Assembly (NCBI GenBank): GCA_964445695.1
Contig: CAYULF010000007.1
Span: 62,001 to 126,000 of the forward strand
Source of the DNA: JAUIKM01 sp964445695
Lineage (GTDB): Bacteria; Bacteroidota; Ignavibacteria; Kapaibacteriales; UBA7675
Length of the DNA stretch: 64,000 nt
Direction of reading: 5' to 3'
In this document: positions 27,271-36,402 of the stretch, piece after piece
How the letters are laid out: every line of letters begins with the position of its first letter
Position numbering within the stretch: position 1 is the first letter of the stretch
Translations under genes and position numbers: made by a program
Notes under the pieces: model-generated
Told to the model about the DNA's origin: nothing
The model's input: the letters and a program-made list of their open reading frames with translations, nothing else
The model's database searches: none

Positions 27271-27696
27271 CTATTGCGGGCCCCGCCGAATCTCACTGGA
27301 ATCGTTTACATCCTGTTCCGCATCCGACGACGAGCCCGGGCTGCCGCCTTTTTCGTTGAACCGGACAAAAGCTTCATCTTCGTTGTCGAGAATATCGAAG
27401 AGCATCGGAAAACCGAGAAGGTCAAAGACTGTAAAGACTTTTGGCTTCATCTGAACGAGTTTAATATCGCCCTCGTTGCTGCGGATCTCTTCGATAAACA
27501 CCATAAAAACACCAAGGCCGGCGCTGCTGATGTAATCCAGCTCGTCGAAATTTACGACGAGTTTGTAGACGCCGTCCTTGATCAGACTTTCGAGCCGGCT
27601 TTCCAGTTGCGGAGCCGTGTGCGCATCAAGGAATCCACTGATGTGCAGGACGGTCGCCAGATCGTGATTGCGAACGGATATTGAAAAGTTGCTCAT
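27271..27696 (-). CDS. STAS-domain anti-sigma factor antagonist (RsbV-like)
   Basis: The protein has 141 residues from the ATG at 27696; the 13 in-frame codons above it are not STAS-like. The STAS fold is clear: LHISGFLDAHTAPQLESRL then LDYISSAGLGVF, where Ser58 matches the residue phosphorylated by RsbW-type kinases. A 35-residue acidic/Ser-rich tail follows the domain, an unusual extension. It is expected to release the kinase from its target when dephosphorylated by the adjacent SpoIIE phosphatase. Confidence 0.9.
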   Translation of the reverse strand: MSNFSISVRNHDLATVLHISGFLDAHTAPQLESRLESLIKDGVYKLVVNFDELDYISSAGLGVFMVFIEEIRSNEGDIKLVQMKPKVFTVFDLLGFPMLFDILDNEDEAFVRFNEKGGSPGSSSDAEQDVNDSSEIRRGPQ

Positions 27697-27774
27697 AGCA
27701 TGCGGCCTGAACGAGAATGTATCCAGATATCCCATGTGACTGGGTGCGAATCCGCAATATACGGTCGCACCGCG

Positions 27775-29928
27775 TTAATTCACAACCGCCTCAGCTTGTT
27801 TGCGGTCGCGATTTGCCTCCTGTCCCACACCCTCGCCAAAAATCATCGTAACGACTGTCACATCGTCGTGCTGTAACACCTCTCCACCGAATTCCGCAAC
27901 CAGACGGACTATGCGGCCAAGCAGGCTTTCAGCCTTGAAATTATCGTGCTCCGTCAGAATGTCCTTGAGGCGCTCCAGCCCCAGCTCGCCCTTGTCTTCG
28001 TTGTGGACCTCATTCACGCCGTCCGTGAATAAAAGCACCTTGTCTCCGGGATGTACGTCAAGCGTCATCTCCTGCAGAGCCGAGTCAAAAATCCCGGGGC
28101 CGACGAGTCCGACGCCCAAGCCTTTGGGCGTGCAGGTTCGCGTGCGCCCGCCCTGATGGATTAACAGCGGCGTGTGTCCGGCGCGCACGAGGCTCAGCTC
28201 AGCCGCGTGCGGATCCCATGCCACGGCGATCATCGTAATAAAGGAGCGCTTCTCCATCGAACCGTGCACCGCTTTGTTGACCTTGCAGACCAACTCCCCG
28301 GGGGAATTGCACTCGGGCGCCAGCGCAAGCACGATGCCTTTGATTTCGGCCATGTAAAAAGCGGCTGAAATCCCCTTGCCCGAGACGTCGGCAACAACTG
28401 CGCACAGGCGGTCGTCGGCCAGACGCACAAAGTCGTAGTAATCGCCGCCGACCTCGTAAGCCGGAGAGGAATAGGCCGCAATGTCGAGCCCTTCCACGCG
28501 CGGCACGCTCTCGGGCAGCAATTTGCGTTGTACGTCGTGCGCCACGCGCATCTGGCTCTTGTAGCGCTCCGACTTCATCGATTTCTCAAAGAGCCAGGCG
28601 TTTTCGAGCGCGATGCTGACCGTGTCCGCAAATGCCGTCAGCAGCGCTACATCCTCGTGTTCAAAAACAAATTCGTCCGCATGACCGGCAAAAAGCGCGC
28701 CTACAATCTTGCGATCCTGCATCAGCGGAGCAACCATGAGCGAGCGGATGTTGCGGGACGAGTCCAGACGCAAGTCCTGCAGCTGCGGCAGTTTGTCCAG
28801 ATCGTCGGCGTGCAAACAGTATTTCTCGGCGTCCAGCAGCGACTGCAGATGGCCGCCTTTGTACAGGCGTTTGAGCGCATTGCGCTTGATGCCCAGCGCG
28901 TAGCTTATTTCCTTTTTCTGATCGATACGCTCGATCCAGACAGCCTGAGCACCGCATACGTCCCGCACCATGATCGCCACCGAACGCATCAGCTCGCCCG
29001 AGTCGTTGACGTGTGTAATATTCCGGCTGAGCGTCGCCAGCGCGCGCACCTCACGCAAACGGCGGTCCATAACGCCGGCCGTGGGCAGGGACAGCAACAA
29101 TACAATGCTGATGCGCGCATAGTTGAGGCACACCAGCACAAAAATCAACATCGTCAGCACGTCCGCGCCCGGCAGTACACGACGCAGCACCGTTCCGACG
29201 TCCGAGCCGGCGCTGTTCAGCAGCACCAGAATGCAGACGGACAGCACCGATCCCAGAAAGGAAACGGCAAAACCTTTGTATTTCTCGCTTTTGCTGAGAG
29301 AGTTAAGCCAGGCGCGACGCCAACCGGAAAAAAGCGTCGCGATTGCGATGACGGCCACAAGAAAGGCGCTGAGCGTCCCCACGCTGGGCATATTGGCCGA
29401 ACGCAGCACCTCCACGAACATGACCAGCCCCGCGCCGCCAAAAATGATGGCGCGAACACGACGCGAGTATTTGTGTGGACGCAATTGAGCCAGGCGATCG
29501 AGCCAGTAAAGTTGGCGCAGCGAGAGCAGAAGCATCGGCACACCGAGCAGCGTCACCAACAGGCTGGTGCCGAGACCCGCCGCCGACTGACCGCCGATGT
29601 CCCAGACGCTGAGGCAGCCGATAATCAACAGAATGCCGAGCGAACCCAGCACACTGTATGAACTGGCCCGTCGAAATGTCTCGGAAGGACTGCCGAATTG
29701 CGTTTCCGGTCGGTGTACCAGTAAAGCCAGGCCGGCAAGAGAAAGGAGCGTAACGACCGTGATGAGAGCGTGAACAATCTGTTCGGCGGCGCTCAGGCGC
29801 ACGGAAGAGTCACCGTGTGCCAGGAAGAAGAACTGCAACGCAAGAATTCCGGCGCCCGCCAACGCCAGGAAAGCGGCCAGGCGAAAGCGCGGTCGATGGA
29901 AGATTTGCCGGATCGACTGCTGCGTCAT
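27775..29928 (-). CDS. Membrane SpoIIE/PP2C phosphatase with GAF domain (RsbU-like)
   Basis: The protein has 717 residues. About eight N-terminal transmembrane helices (roughly 18-285) are followed by a GAF domain (about 300-450, ending FADTVSIALENAWLFEKS) and a PP2C/SpoIIE domain (about 475-700) with PAYEVGGDYYDFVRL, VADVSGKGISAAFYMA and LLFTDGVNEVHN, which carry the metal-binding aspartates. It should dephosphorylate the STAS protein encoded 78 bp downstream and so pass an envelope or ligand signal to the partner switch. The multi-helix input domain is not a known sensor that I recognise. Confidence 0.9.
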   Translation of the reverse strand: MTQQSIRQIFHRPRFRLAAFLALAGAGILALQFFFLAHGDSSVRLSAAEQIVHALITVVTLLSLAGLALLVHRPETQFGSPSETFRRASSYSVLGSLGILLIIGCLSVWDIGGQSAAGLGTSLLVTLLGVPMLLLSLRQLYWLDRLAQLRPHKYSRRVRAIIFGGAGLVMFVEVLRSANMPSVGTLSAFLVAVIAIATLFSGWRRAWLNSLSKSEKYKGFAVSFLGSVLSVCILVLLNSAGSDVGTVLRRVLPGADVLTMLIFVLVCLNYARISIVLLLSLPTAGVMDRRLREVRALATLSRNITHVNDSGELMRSVAIMVRDVCGAQAVWIERIDQKKEISYALGIKRNALKRLYKGGHLQSLLDAEKYCLHADDLDKLPQLQDLRLDSSRNIRSLMVAPLMQDRKIVGALFAGHADEFVFEHEDVALLTAFADTVSIALENAWLFEKSMKSERYKSQMRVAHDVQRKLLPESVPRVEGLDIAAYSSPAYEVGGDYYDFVRLADDRLCAVVADVSGKGISAAFYMAEIKGIVLALAPECNSPGELVCKVNKAVHGSMEKRSFITMIAVAWDPHAAELSLVRAGHTPLLIHQGGRTRTCTPKGLGVGLVGPGIFDSALQEMTLDVHPGDKVLLFTDGVNEVHNEDKGELGLERLKDILTEHDNFKAESLLGRIVRLVAEFGGEVLQHDDVTVVTMIFGEGVGQEANRDRKQAEAVVN

Positions 29929-30069
29929 CAGTACTTTTCTCGTTTGAACGCTAAAATTTCCGGCTCTTCCCTACGGCGCGGCATCCGGAAAGTTCCAGAC
30001 CGAAGACGGACTTCTCACGCGCGCAGAAGAATGTACGGCACGTCATTGCGGACGCGCCTCGGGGATCTT

Positions 30070-30678
30070 TCAATTCACCTGAACACTGGTCGCGACAAAG
30101 GAGTATTCAGTCTGATCTCCAACGATGGCCGCGATTTCCTGTGGTGTCGATCCGGCGTCTTCGGCGTAGTGCCGCGCCTCAGCTTCCGTCAGCACCTTTG
30201 ACTGCAGGACGCCCTCGACGGTCACCTCCGAGCCGGAAAGATCGACGGGCACAAAAAAGCCGTAATCCTTAAAGGTCACGCGCACTTCGTCCGCGCCGTC
30301 GCGCAGCATCATCCAGCAGCCTTTTTTCTGACAGACATCGACTACTTCGCCGTGCAGACGAATTGTCTCCTCACCGGCACTGGTGCGTTCAATGGCTTCG
30401 CGCAAACCGAGCGCCGGCTGACCGGCAAGCGTCGGTCGTGCGCCGTAAACACGAGCGTCGGTATCGTCGCCGGCGGGGGTTCTCCGGGAGTACCCCGCCT
30501 CTGTATCATCAGGTGATTCCGCGTTGTCCGCGTGTGGTTCTTCGACAGCGGAAATCGTTGCGGATTCATGTTCAACGTTGTCGTTTTGATATGCCTTGCT
30601 GCCGCATGACATATTTCCAATCAAGAGCGCGGTCAGCAGCAGTCCGCATAAAGATACGCTTCTCACTTTCGGCTCCAT
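30070..30678 (-). CDS. DUF4920-type exported protein
   Basis: The protein has 202 residues from the ATG at 30678. A hydrophobic N-terminal segment ends in GNMSCGS. A Cys is at the right place for a lipoprotein, but Asn at -3 makes the lipobox non-standard. An acidic linker rich in Glu, Asp and Thr (about 32-90) precedes a compact domain with VVDVCQKKGCWMML, VTFKDYGFFVPVDLSG and RHYAEDAG, the signature of DUF4920. The family function is unknown; the paired cysteines and conserved His suggest metal or redox chemistry (inference). It sits inside a signalling operon, between the histidine-kinase-like gene and the SpoIIE gene. Confidence 0.78.
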   Translation of the reverse strand: MEPKVRSVSLCGLLLTALLIGNMSCGSKAYQNDNVEHESATISAVEEPHADNAESPDDTEAGYSRRTPAGDDTDARVYGARPTLAGQPALGLREAIERTSAGEETIRLHGEVVDVCQKKGCWMMLRDGADEVRVTFKDYGFFVPVDLSGSEVTVEGVLQSKVLTEAEARHYAEDAGSTPQEIAAIVGDQTEYSFVATSVQVN

Positions 30679-30742
30679 ATGTTGGTTCTGTGCTTTTGAG
30701 TTAAAATCGCTGCTTCTTCCTCCAATCATGCTGCTGCATTGA

Positions 30743-32971
30743 TCACTCGGATTCAGCCTCGCCGGCATCCGTCGGCATTTCACGGCAAGGCAGGTTGATC
30801 GACATGACGATGTTCTCTTCGTCCAGCGAGTCGACAACCACCATGCCCTGGAACATTCGGATAACCGAGGCGCTGGTGGCCAGACGGAAAATTATATCAT
30901 CCTCGTCATTTTGCAAATGCTCGATCAGCGATACGTCAGTTGCACCCTTGTAAATGTCCAGCATGCGCTGCGATTTCGGCGTCGCTTTGATCAACATCTG
31001 AATTTCCGCGATGTTTTCAAAAGTGTTCACCTCAACAAGAATGTGCGCGTCAATCACACTGCGCCCCGATGAAGCTGCGCCGAGCAGATCGGACAGAATC
31101 TTGTCGAACGACTCGCGGTTCACGCGAATGGCGAATGAGTCGCTGATGGCATCGTCGAGCAGAATGTTGACTTCTTTGCCGGTCTGGTGCCGCAGCATGT
31201 CGACGCTCTCCTCAAAAGTGGAGCGGATCGGCAGGCGCTGCAATTCCGGCAACTGCGAGAGGCCGCGGTGTTCTACGCGGGCCACGTCCATCAGGTCGTC
31301 CACGCGCGCCAGCAATTCTTCCGAGCTGCGTTTGGCCACGGCCGAGAACTCGTCGCGCTGCTGCTCGTCCTGATACATCTTCTCCGTCACCATCTGCAGA
31401 TAACCCACTATGCTTGTCAGCGAGTTGCGGAAGTAATAGCTGATGTCCCGCATGAAGTGCATCTGGTACAACTCGGACTCGACGGCGAACTGACGCGCCA
31501 GCTCCACCTGGCGTCCCTGGATAGCCAGTTGTTTATCGGCGTACTTGCGTTCGGTGACGTCGCGACCGGTCGAGTACACCAGCGCGTCGGCGCGCGAGAC
31601 CGTGCTGTTCCAGCTGATCCAGCGCACCTCGCCGCTCTTGTGTTTCATGCGCACTTCCAGGTGCACATTCTGTTCGCTTTCGGCATTGTTGACCGCGGCG
31701 CGCATCTGCTCGCGGTCTTCGTCGATCACGTAGTCAAATACGTTGGTACCGACGAATTCTATCTGGCTGTAGCCCAGGATGTCTACCATGGCGCGATTGA
31801 TGCCTTTCCACTCGCCTTCCAGATCGTACACGCCGATCATGTCCTTGGACGAATCGACGATGCGGCGCTGGGCCGTGGTCATGCGGTCGGCCAGATCAAG
31901 GGCGCGGGCCTGGCTCGTTCTGATCGAGATGACGAACAGAAAGAGCAGCACGCTGGAAATCAGAGCCCCGATCAATGAAAGAATCGGCAGGCTGTTGTAG
32001 AACTCGCCGCCGAAATTCGGAATCGTTTTTATGCGCACAATCAGATCGCGATCGGCGATGTGCAGCGCTTTGTCCTCGTTGAACAGCGCTTCGTGATCAA
32101 AGCCGACTTCTTCAAAATTGCGCGAGCGGAACACGGATAACTCACCGCCGCCTTCCTGTTTGTCAAGGCATTCGAAGACGACAGTCGTATCCGTCGGCGT
32201 ACCCTCGCCCACCGCATTGGTGAAAAACTCACGGGCGAGCACTTCGATGAAGATATTGCCGGTGACGTTCAGCGAGCGGATGCCGGCCGAAGACGATGCA
32301 TCTTCCACGTCGCTGACATAGGCCGTCAGAATAAACCCGAGCGAATCTGGCTTGCGAACCGGATAAAACGGGGATGCCGCCACACGCTCTTCCCGCGCCG
32401 CCCGCCGCAGTGTAGCGAGCAGGACTGGATCGGACGACATGTCAAATCCCTGCAGCGCGTCTTTGTTGCGCTCCAGCGGCACGAGATAAAAGACCGGGAA
32501 CAGCGTATCGCGCCCGGCCTCATTCTCCTCCAGCGGAGGGTGAAATTTGTAATCGAGATAACGCTCAGAGCGGGCGTAGTACAAAAATGCGCCGAGCTGA
32601 TCACGCGGAACGTCTGGCGCAAAAGCTATGCTTTGGATCGAATTGTACGAGCGCGGGCCGATGCTGCCGTACAGCTCGAACACGTCGCGCACCACAAAGG
32701 GATAAATCTCGTAGAGCGACTGCATCGATTTAACGATGTTCTCGTGTTCCACCACCGCCGCCGAAAAGCGCGCATCGAGCGAACTGACCGCTTTTTCAAA
32801 GGTTTTGCGGTTGTCGTTAATCACTGTGCGGTCCACGACGTAGTAGACCGCAAAACTGGCCGCCACGGCCAGAATCAGGATCAGAAAGGCAGGCCAGGAT
32901 CTGCGCAGATTGTACGGAGAAACATGCTTTCGCGACGCTTCACGCAAAGCGGCTTCAAAGGAGTTTTCCAT
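30743..32971 (-). CDS. CHASE-PAS histidine-kinase-like protein lacking the phospho-accepting His
   Basis: The protein has 742 residues. TM helix 26-46, an extracytoplasmic CHASE domain (about 50-325; IQSIAFAPDVPRDQL, FPVFYLVPLERN, LQGFDMSSDP), a second TM (~330-352), then a PAS domain with PAC-like end (EVRWISWNSTVSR, DVTERKYADK). The next region aligns with the dimerisation/His box, but where kinases read SHELRTPL this reads SYYFRNSL, with Tyr512 in place of His. The ATPase region also lacks recognisable N, G1 and G2 boxes (ILSDLLGAASSG in place of an N box). It is therefore a probable pseudokinase acting as a signal-transmitting scaffold. It lies 50 bp downstream of a receiver gene. It is intact, with no frameshift, so it looks selected rather than decayed. 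Confidence 0.85.
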   Translation of the reverse strand: MENSFEAALREASRKHVSPYNLRRSWPAFLILILAVAASFAVYYVVDRTVINDNRKTFEKAVSSLDARFSAAVVEHENIVKSMQSLYEIYPFVVRDVFELYGSIGPRSYNSIQSIAFAPDVPRDQLGAFLYYARSERYLDYKFHPPLEENEAGRDTLFPVFYLVPLERNKDALQGFDMSSDPVLLATLRRAAREERVAASPFYPVRKPDSLGFILTAYVSDVEDASSSAGIRSLNVTGNIFIEVLAREFFTNAVGEGTPTDTTVVFECLDKQEGGGELSVFRSRNFEEVGFDHEALFNEDKALHIADRDLIVRIKTIPNFGGEFYNSLPILSLIGALISSVLLFLFVISIRTSQARALDLADRMTTAQRRIVDSSKDMIGVYDLEGEWKGINRAMVDILGYSQIEFVGTNVFDYVIDEDREQMRAAVNNAESEQNVHLEVRMKHKSGEVRWISWNSTVSRADALVYSTGRDVTERKYADKQLAIQGRQVELARQFAVESELYQMHFMRDISYYFRNSLTSIVGYLQMVTEKMYQDEQQRDEFSAVAKRSSEELLARVDDLMDVARVEHRGLSQLPELQRLPIRSTFEESVDMLRHQTGKEVNILLDDAISDSFAIRVNRESFDKILSDLLGAASSGRSVIDAHILVEVNTFENIAEIQMLIKATPKSQRMLDIYKGATDVSLIEHLQNDEDDIIFRLATSASVIRMFQGMVVVDSLDEENIVMSINLPCREMPTDAGEAESE

Positions 32972-33020
32972 AGTTTACACCAAGCTCTTACACTTGAATG
33001 GGCGCACAGGGCGCAAATCT

Positions 33021-33407
33021 TCAGGACTGATTGACAATAGCGAGAATATCGTCGACGAAAGTTGAAGGATTGATCGGTTTCGGCATGTAGCCGTCGAAAC
33101 CCTGTTTCAGAAAACGATCGCGGTCGCCCGTGTTGGCAACGGCAGTCAGCGCGATTACCTTGGCCTTTGCATTGTGCGGCCAGGAACGCAATGCCTGCAG
33201 AATTTCGACTCCTTCCAGATCGGGCAGAATAATATCACACAATACGATGTCGGCGGGTGTGCTCTTGAGGATGTCCAAGGCCTCCTTGCCGGAACGACAG
33301 GGGTGAATGTTGGCGTCGTGTCGTTTTAACAGGAGGATAAACAGATCGCGTATCACGTCGTTGTCCTCAATGACAACCACGCTTTTTCCTGCCAGTTTTT
33401 CACTCAT
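33021..33407 (-). CDS. Receiver-only response regulator (CheY-like)
   Basis: The protein has 128 residues forming a single REC domain: acidic pair Glu14/Asp15 (VVIEDND), phospho-acceptor Asp58 (VLCDIILPD), Thr88 (ALTA) and Lys110 (MPKPI), all intact. No output domain. It is the first gene of the six-gene minus-strand operon. Its neighbour is a kinase-like protein without the donor histidine, so the phosphate must come from another kinase or the pair works by binding. Confidence 0.92.
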   Translation of the reverse strand: MSEKLAGKSVVVIEDNDVIRDLFILLLKRHDANIHPCRSGKEALDILKSTPADIVLCDIILPDLEGVEILQALRSWPHNAKAKVIALTAVANTGDRDRFLKQGFDGYMPKPINPSTFVDDILAIVNQS

Positions 33408-33674
33408 GTGGAATACGACTCCCGAAAATGGATCTCACGGAATTGAAAGTTGTCGAGAACAGGTGCAGACAGTTGACGGAGCGAAGTCCCGGAATTCGCG
33501 CGGCTCATTCCTCTGACGCCTCGGCACGCGACTGGGAGGCACTGATAATTGTGGATGAACGCGTCAGCTCATGAAACTGCAAAGATTACGAAAACTTCCC
33601 GTATTGGCAAAAAGAGCCTTATATTTGGCGTTTAAGAGCAGTTTAGGCACGCAGAAGTACGATGTTAACAAGTT

Positions 33675-34616
33675 ATGCGCAGTTTTGAGCCCGCCGAACG
33701 ACCACAAGTAGAAGTTTTCCGAACCCTGTTAAGCGGTGTGGCCCCGCGCCCCATCGCCCTGGTGGCGACCCACGACGAACAAGGCGCCCCCAACCTCTCG
33801 CCTTTCAGCTTTTTTAACGCCTTTGGCTCCAACCCGCCCATCGTGGTCTTCAGCCCGTCCTATCGCGGACGCGACGGCAGCAGCAAGGACACCTTTCGCA
33901 ATATCCTGGCAACCGGCGAGTGCACCATTTCGGCCGTCAGTTTTGCCATGGTCGAACAGATTTCCCTCGCGTCGAGCGAATACGACAGCGGCGTGGATGA
34001 GTTTGTCAAGTCCGGACTGACGCCCCTGCCCAGCCGCAATGTGGCTCCGCCCGGCGTGGCCGAGTCCCCCTTTGTGCTGGAATGCAAGTTGCTGCAACAC
34101 ATCGACACGGGCGGCAAACCCGGCGCCGGCAATCTGATGATATGTGAAGTTGTCCGCTTCCACGTCAGCGAGTCGGCCTACGATGAAAACGACAAAATTG
34201 ACCCGCAGCGCCTGGATCTCGTGGCGCGCATGGGCTACAACTACTACTGCCGCGCCTCCGGCGACGCTGTATTCGAGCTGCCCAAACCGACGTGGAACGG
34301 AATCGGCATCGACAACCTGCCTGATTACATTCGCAACAGCCGGTACCTGACCGGCAACCACCTCGGCATGCTTGCCGGCGTGGCCGACGTCCCGGATCAA
34401 AACATCGAATTCACCGAGTCTCTGGACGGCAAACCCGAAGACCACGAGATTGAACTGCGCGTCGGCGATCCGATGCGCGCCCTGTCCGCCTTCTGGCCGC
34501 GCCGCGACGAGTACTCGATCCAGCGACAACAGCAGATTCTCCACCGCATTGCCGCGCTTTTCCTCGAACAACGTCGCATAGATGAAGCCTGGCAGACCTT
34601 GCTTCTCGATGGTTAA
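33675..34616 (+). CDS. Flavin reductase-like FMN-binding split-barrel protein
   Basis: The protein has 313 residues. The N-terminal ~210 residues form the flavin-reductase split barrel (GVAPRPIALVATHDEQG, APNLSPFSFFNAFGSNPP, then SSKDTFRNI). A ~100-residue C-terminal extension (NSRYLTGNHLGMLAGV and beyond) is typical of the larger DIM6/NTAB-type members. It likely binds FMN and transfers hydride or serves an unknown flavin reaction. It stands alone, divergent from the receiver gene. Confidence 0.88.
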   Translation: MRSFEPAERPQVEVFRTLLSGVAPRPIALVATHDEQGAPNLSPFSFFNAFGSNPPIVVFSPSYRGRDGSSKDTFRNILATGECTISAVSFAMVEQISLASSEYDSGVDEFVKSGLTPLPSRNVAPPGVAESPFVLECKLLQHIDTGGKPGAGNLMICEVVRFHVSESAYDENDKIDPQRLDLVARMGYNYYCRASGDAVFELPKPTWNGIGIDNLPDYIRNSRYLTGNHLGMLAGVADVPDQNIEFTESLDGKPEDHEIELRVGDPMRALSAFWPRRDEYSIQRQQQILHRIAALFLEQRRIDEAWQTLLLDG

Positions 34617-34655
34617 ACAGAAATGGCTGTTTGATCAGGCAAGCAGAATAAAGCG

Positions 34656-36359
34656 TCAGTCGCGGCAGTGCAGCGCTATCATGGTGATGTCGTCGCTCTG
34701 GTTCACGCCGTAAGAGTGGCGCTCCACTTCCAGCAGGATGTTGTTTACCAGCACGTCCGCCGTTTCGTGTTGTGAGCGTTTGAGCACCTCCAGCAAACGA
34801 GCCTCGGTAAACTCACGCCCTTCGCGGTCCAGCGCCTCGGAAACGCCGTCGGTGTACATCAGCAGCGTGTCGCCCGCGTGCAGGTCGGCGACGCCCTCCT
34901 CGTAGGGCATCATCGTTTCCATTACGCCCAGTATTATTCCTCCGTCGCGCAGGTCTTCCATCTCCCCGTTGGCGCGCAGCAGCATCGGCGGGTTGTGACC
35001 GGCGTTGACGTAGATCATGCGCATGGTGCGAAGATTAAGACGCCCGCAGAAGAAGGTCACGAATTTGTCGGAGTTGGTGTTCTGCACCAGCAGATCGTTG
35101 ATGCGCGCCACCATGACCGCCAGCGGCAGGTCCAGCCCGGCCAGCGCGCGCAGAGCGGCCTGTGTGTTGGCCATCAGCAGCGCGGCGGGCGTCGATTTGC
35201 CCGAGACGTCGGCTATCGCCAGCAGCACGTTCTCTTCGTCCAGCGGAATGATGTCGAAGTAGTCGCCGCCGACCTGTTTTGAGGGAATATTGCGCGCGGC
35301 CAGTTCAACGCGATCGTACTGCGGCACTTCATCCGGCAGCAGGCCCTGCTGGATTTTGCGGGCGATATTCAGCTCTTCTTCCAAGCGCTTTTTCTCGAGT
35401 TCCTCGCGGAAGAGTCGAGCACTTTCCAGCGCGCTCATGGCCGTGTTGGCCAGCGCCTCCAGATAATTTTCATCCTCTTCTTCAAAGGCCATGCGATTCA
35501 GTTTGCGGCCGACCACCAACACGCCCTTGGTTTCTTTTTGCACGCGCATCGGCACGAACATCTCCGCATCGGCTTCGTGCGCAAAGTGTTGCAGCGCCTC
35601 GTCTTCCAGCTGCGTGCGTTGTGTGTTGACGATGCTCGTCAGGCGCTGCAGCGCGTCGATGTGACGCTGCTGCGGCGTTATTTTCAGCCGGTTGAGACTC
35701 AGTTCAAATGCGCCGTTGTCCTTGCGCGTGAACAGCGCAAAACGACTGACCATCAGCTGGCCCATCAGGCGATAAGTCAGCAGGCGCACAATCTCCTCCT
35801 GGTCCAGCAGCGTCGTGAACTCGCGACTGATCTCAAAGAGCGTCGTCAGCAGCTGTGTCTTGCCTTCCAGATATCGCTTGGCGCGCGTCAACGAGCGCAG
35901 GTTATCGGCTTTCAACAGCGCCGTGGCCGTCAGCGTGCCGACCAGTGAGACGTATTCCAGTTCCTCGCCCGAGTATTCCTTGCCGCCGAGTCCGGCGCCG
36001 AAACAAAGCAGAGCCAGATTGCGCGCCTTGTAGGCCGCCGGCACGCATATGCGCAGTCCGGCCTCGTACAGCGCCCTGTCCTGTTCGTTGGCCGGGTCCA
36101 GAATGCGCCTGTCGCTCACGTCCAGCCGCAGCTCGCCCGGATCAAATCTCTTGCCCTTAACCACGCTGATGCGCCAGCGCTGGGCCGTTTCCGCGTCGTC
36201 GCTCACCGGCTGCAGCGCCACGGCCTGCATCGTGCGCAGCTTGCCCATCACCGTAAGCAGTGAGGAGCCCAAAATAAAGGCGTCGTCTTCCGAGGAGTTC
36301 AGCGTCGCGCTAAGATCAAACAGCGACTTGAGATTGATCAGGTTGGAACTGGTTTTCAT
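34656..36359 (-). CDS. Cytosolic GAF-SpoIIE/PP2C phosphatase (second RsbU-like protein)
   Basis: The protein has 567 residues without transmembrane segments. An N-terminal GAF-like region (about 15-165), a second GAF domain (about 175-330; ETKGVLVVGRKLNRMAFEEE), a linker helix (EELEKKRLEEELNIARKIQQ) and a C-terminal PP2C/SpoIIE domain with QVGGDYFDIIPL, IADVSGKSTPAALLMA and LLMYTDGVSEALDREG. It is expected to dephosphorylate a STAS protein, possibly the one at 27271, giving the partner switch a cytosolic input. It lies 43 bp downstream of folP on the same strand. Confidence 0.9.
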   Translation of the reverse strand: MKTSSNLINLKSLFDLSATLNSSEDDAFILGSSLLTVMGKLRTMQAVALQPVSDDAETAQRWRISVVKGKRFDPGELRLDVSDRRILDPANEQDRALYEAGLRICVPAAYKARNLALLCFGAGLGGKEYSGEELEYVSLVGTLTATALLKADNLRSLTRAKRYLEGKTQLLTTLFEISREFTTLLDQEEIVRLLTYRLMGQLMVSRFALFTRKDNGAFELSLNRLKITPQQRHIDALQRLTSIVNTQRTQLEDEALQHFAHEADAEMFVPMRVQKETKGVLVVGRKLNRMAFEEEDENYLEALANTAMSALESARLFREELEKKRLEEELNIARKIQQGLLPDEVPQYDRVELAARNIPSKQVGGDYFDIIPLDEENVLLAIADVSGKSTPAALLMANTQAALRALAGLDLPLAVMVARINDLLVQNTNSDKFVTFFCGRLNLRTMRMIYVNAGHNPPMLLRANGEMEDLRDGGIILGVMETMMPYEEGVADLHAGDTLLMYTDGVSEALDREGREFTEARLLEVLKRSQHETADVLVNNILLEVERHSYGVNQSDDITMIALHCRD

Positions 36360-36402
36360 GTGCTCAGCGCAAAAATGGGTTGAGTGTTTGTAGTCGGGCG
36401 CT

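Noticed and set aside
28528..29661. Plus-strand open frame of ~377 codons
   Set aside because: Antisense shadow of the membrane SpoIIE gene, rich in His, Gln and Arg.
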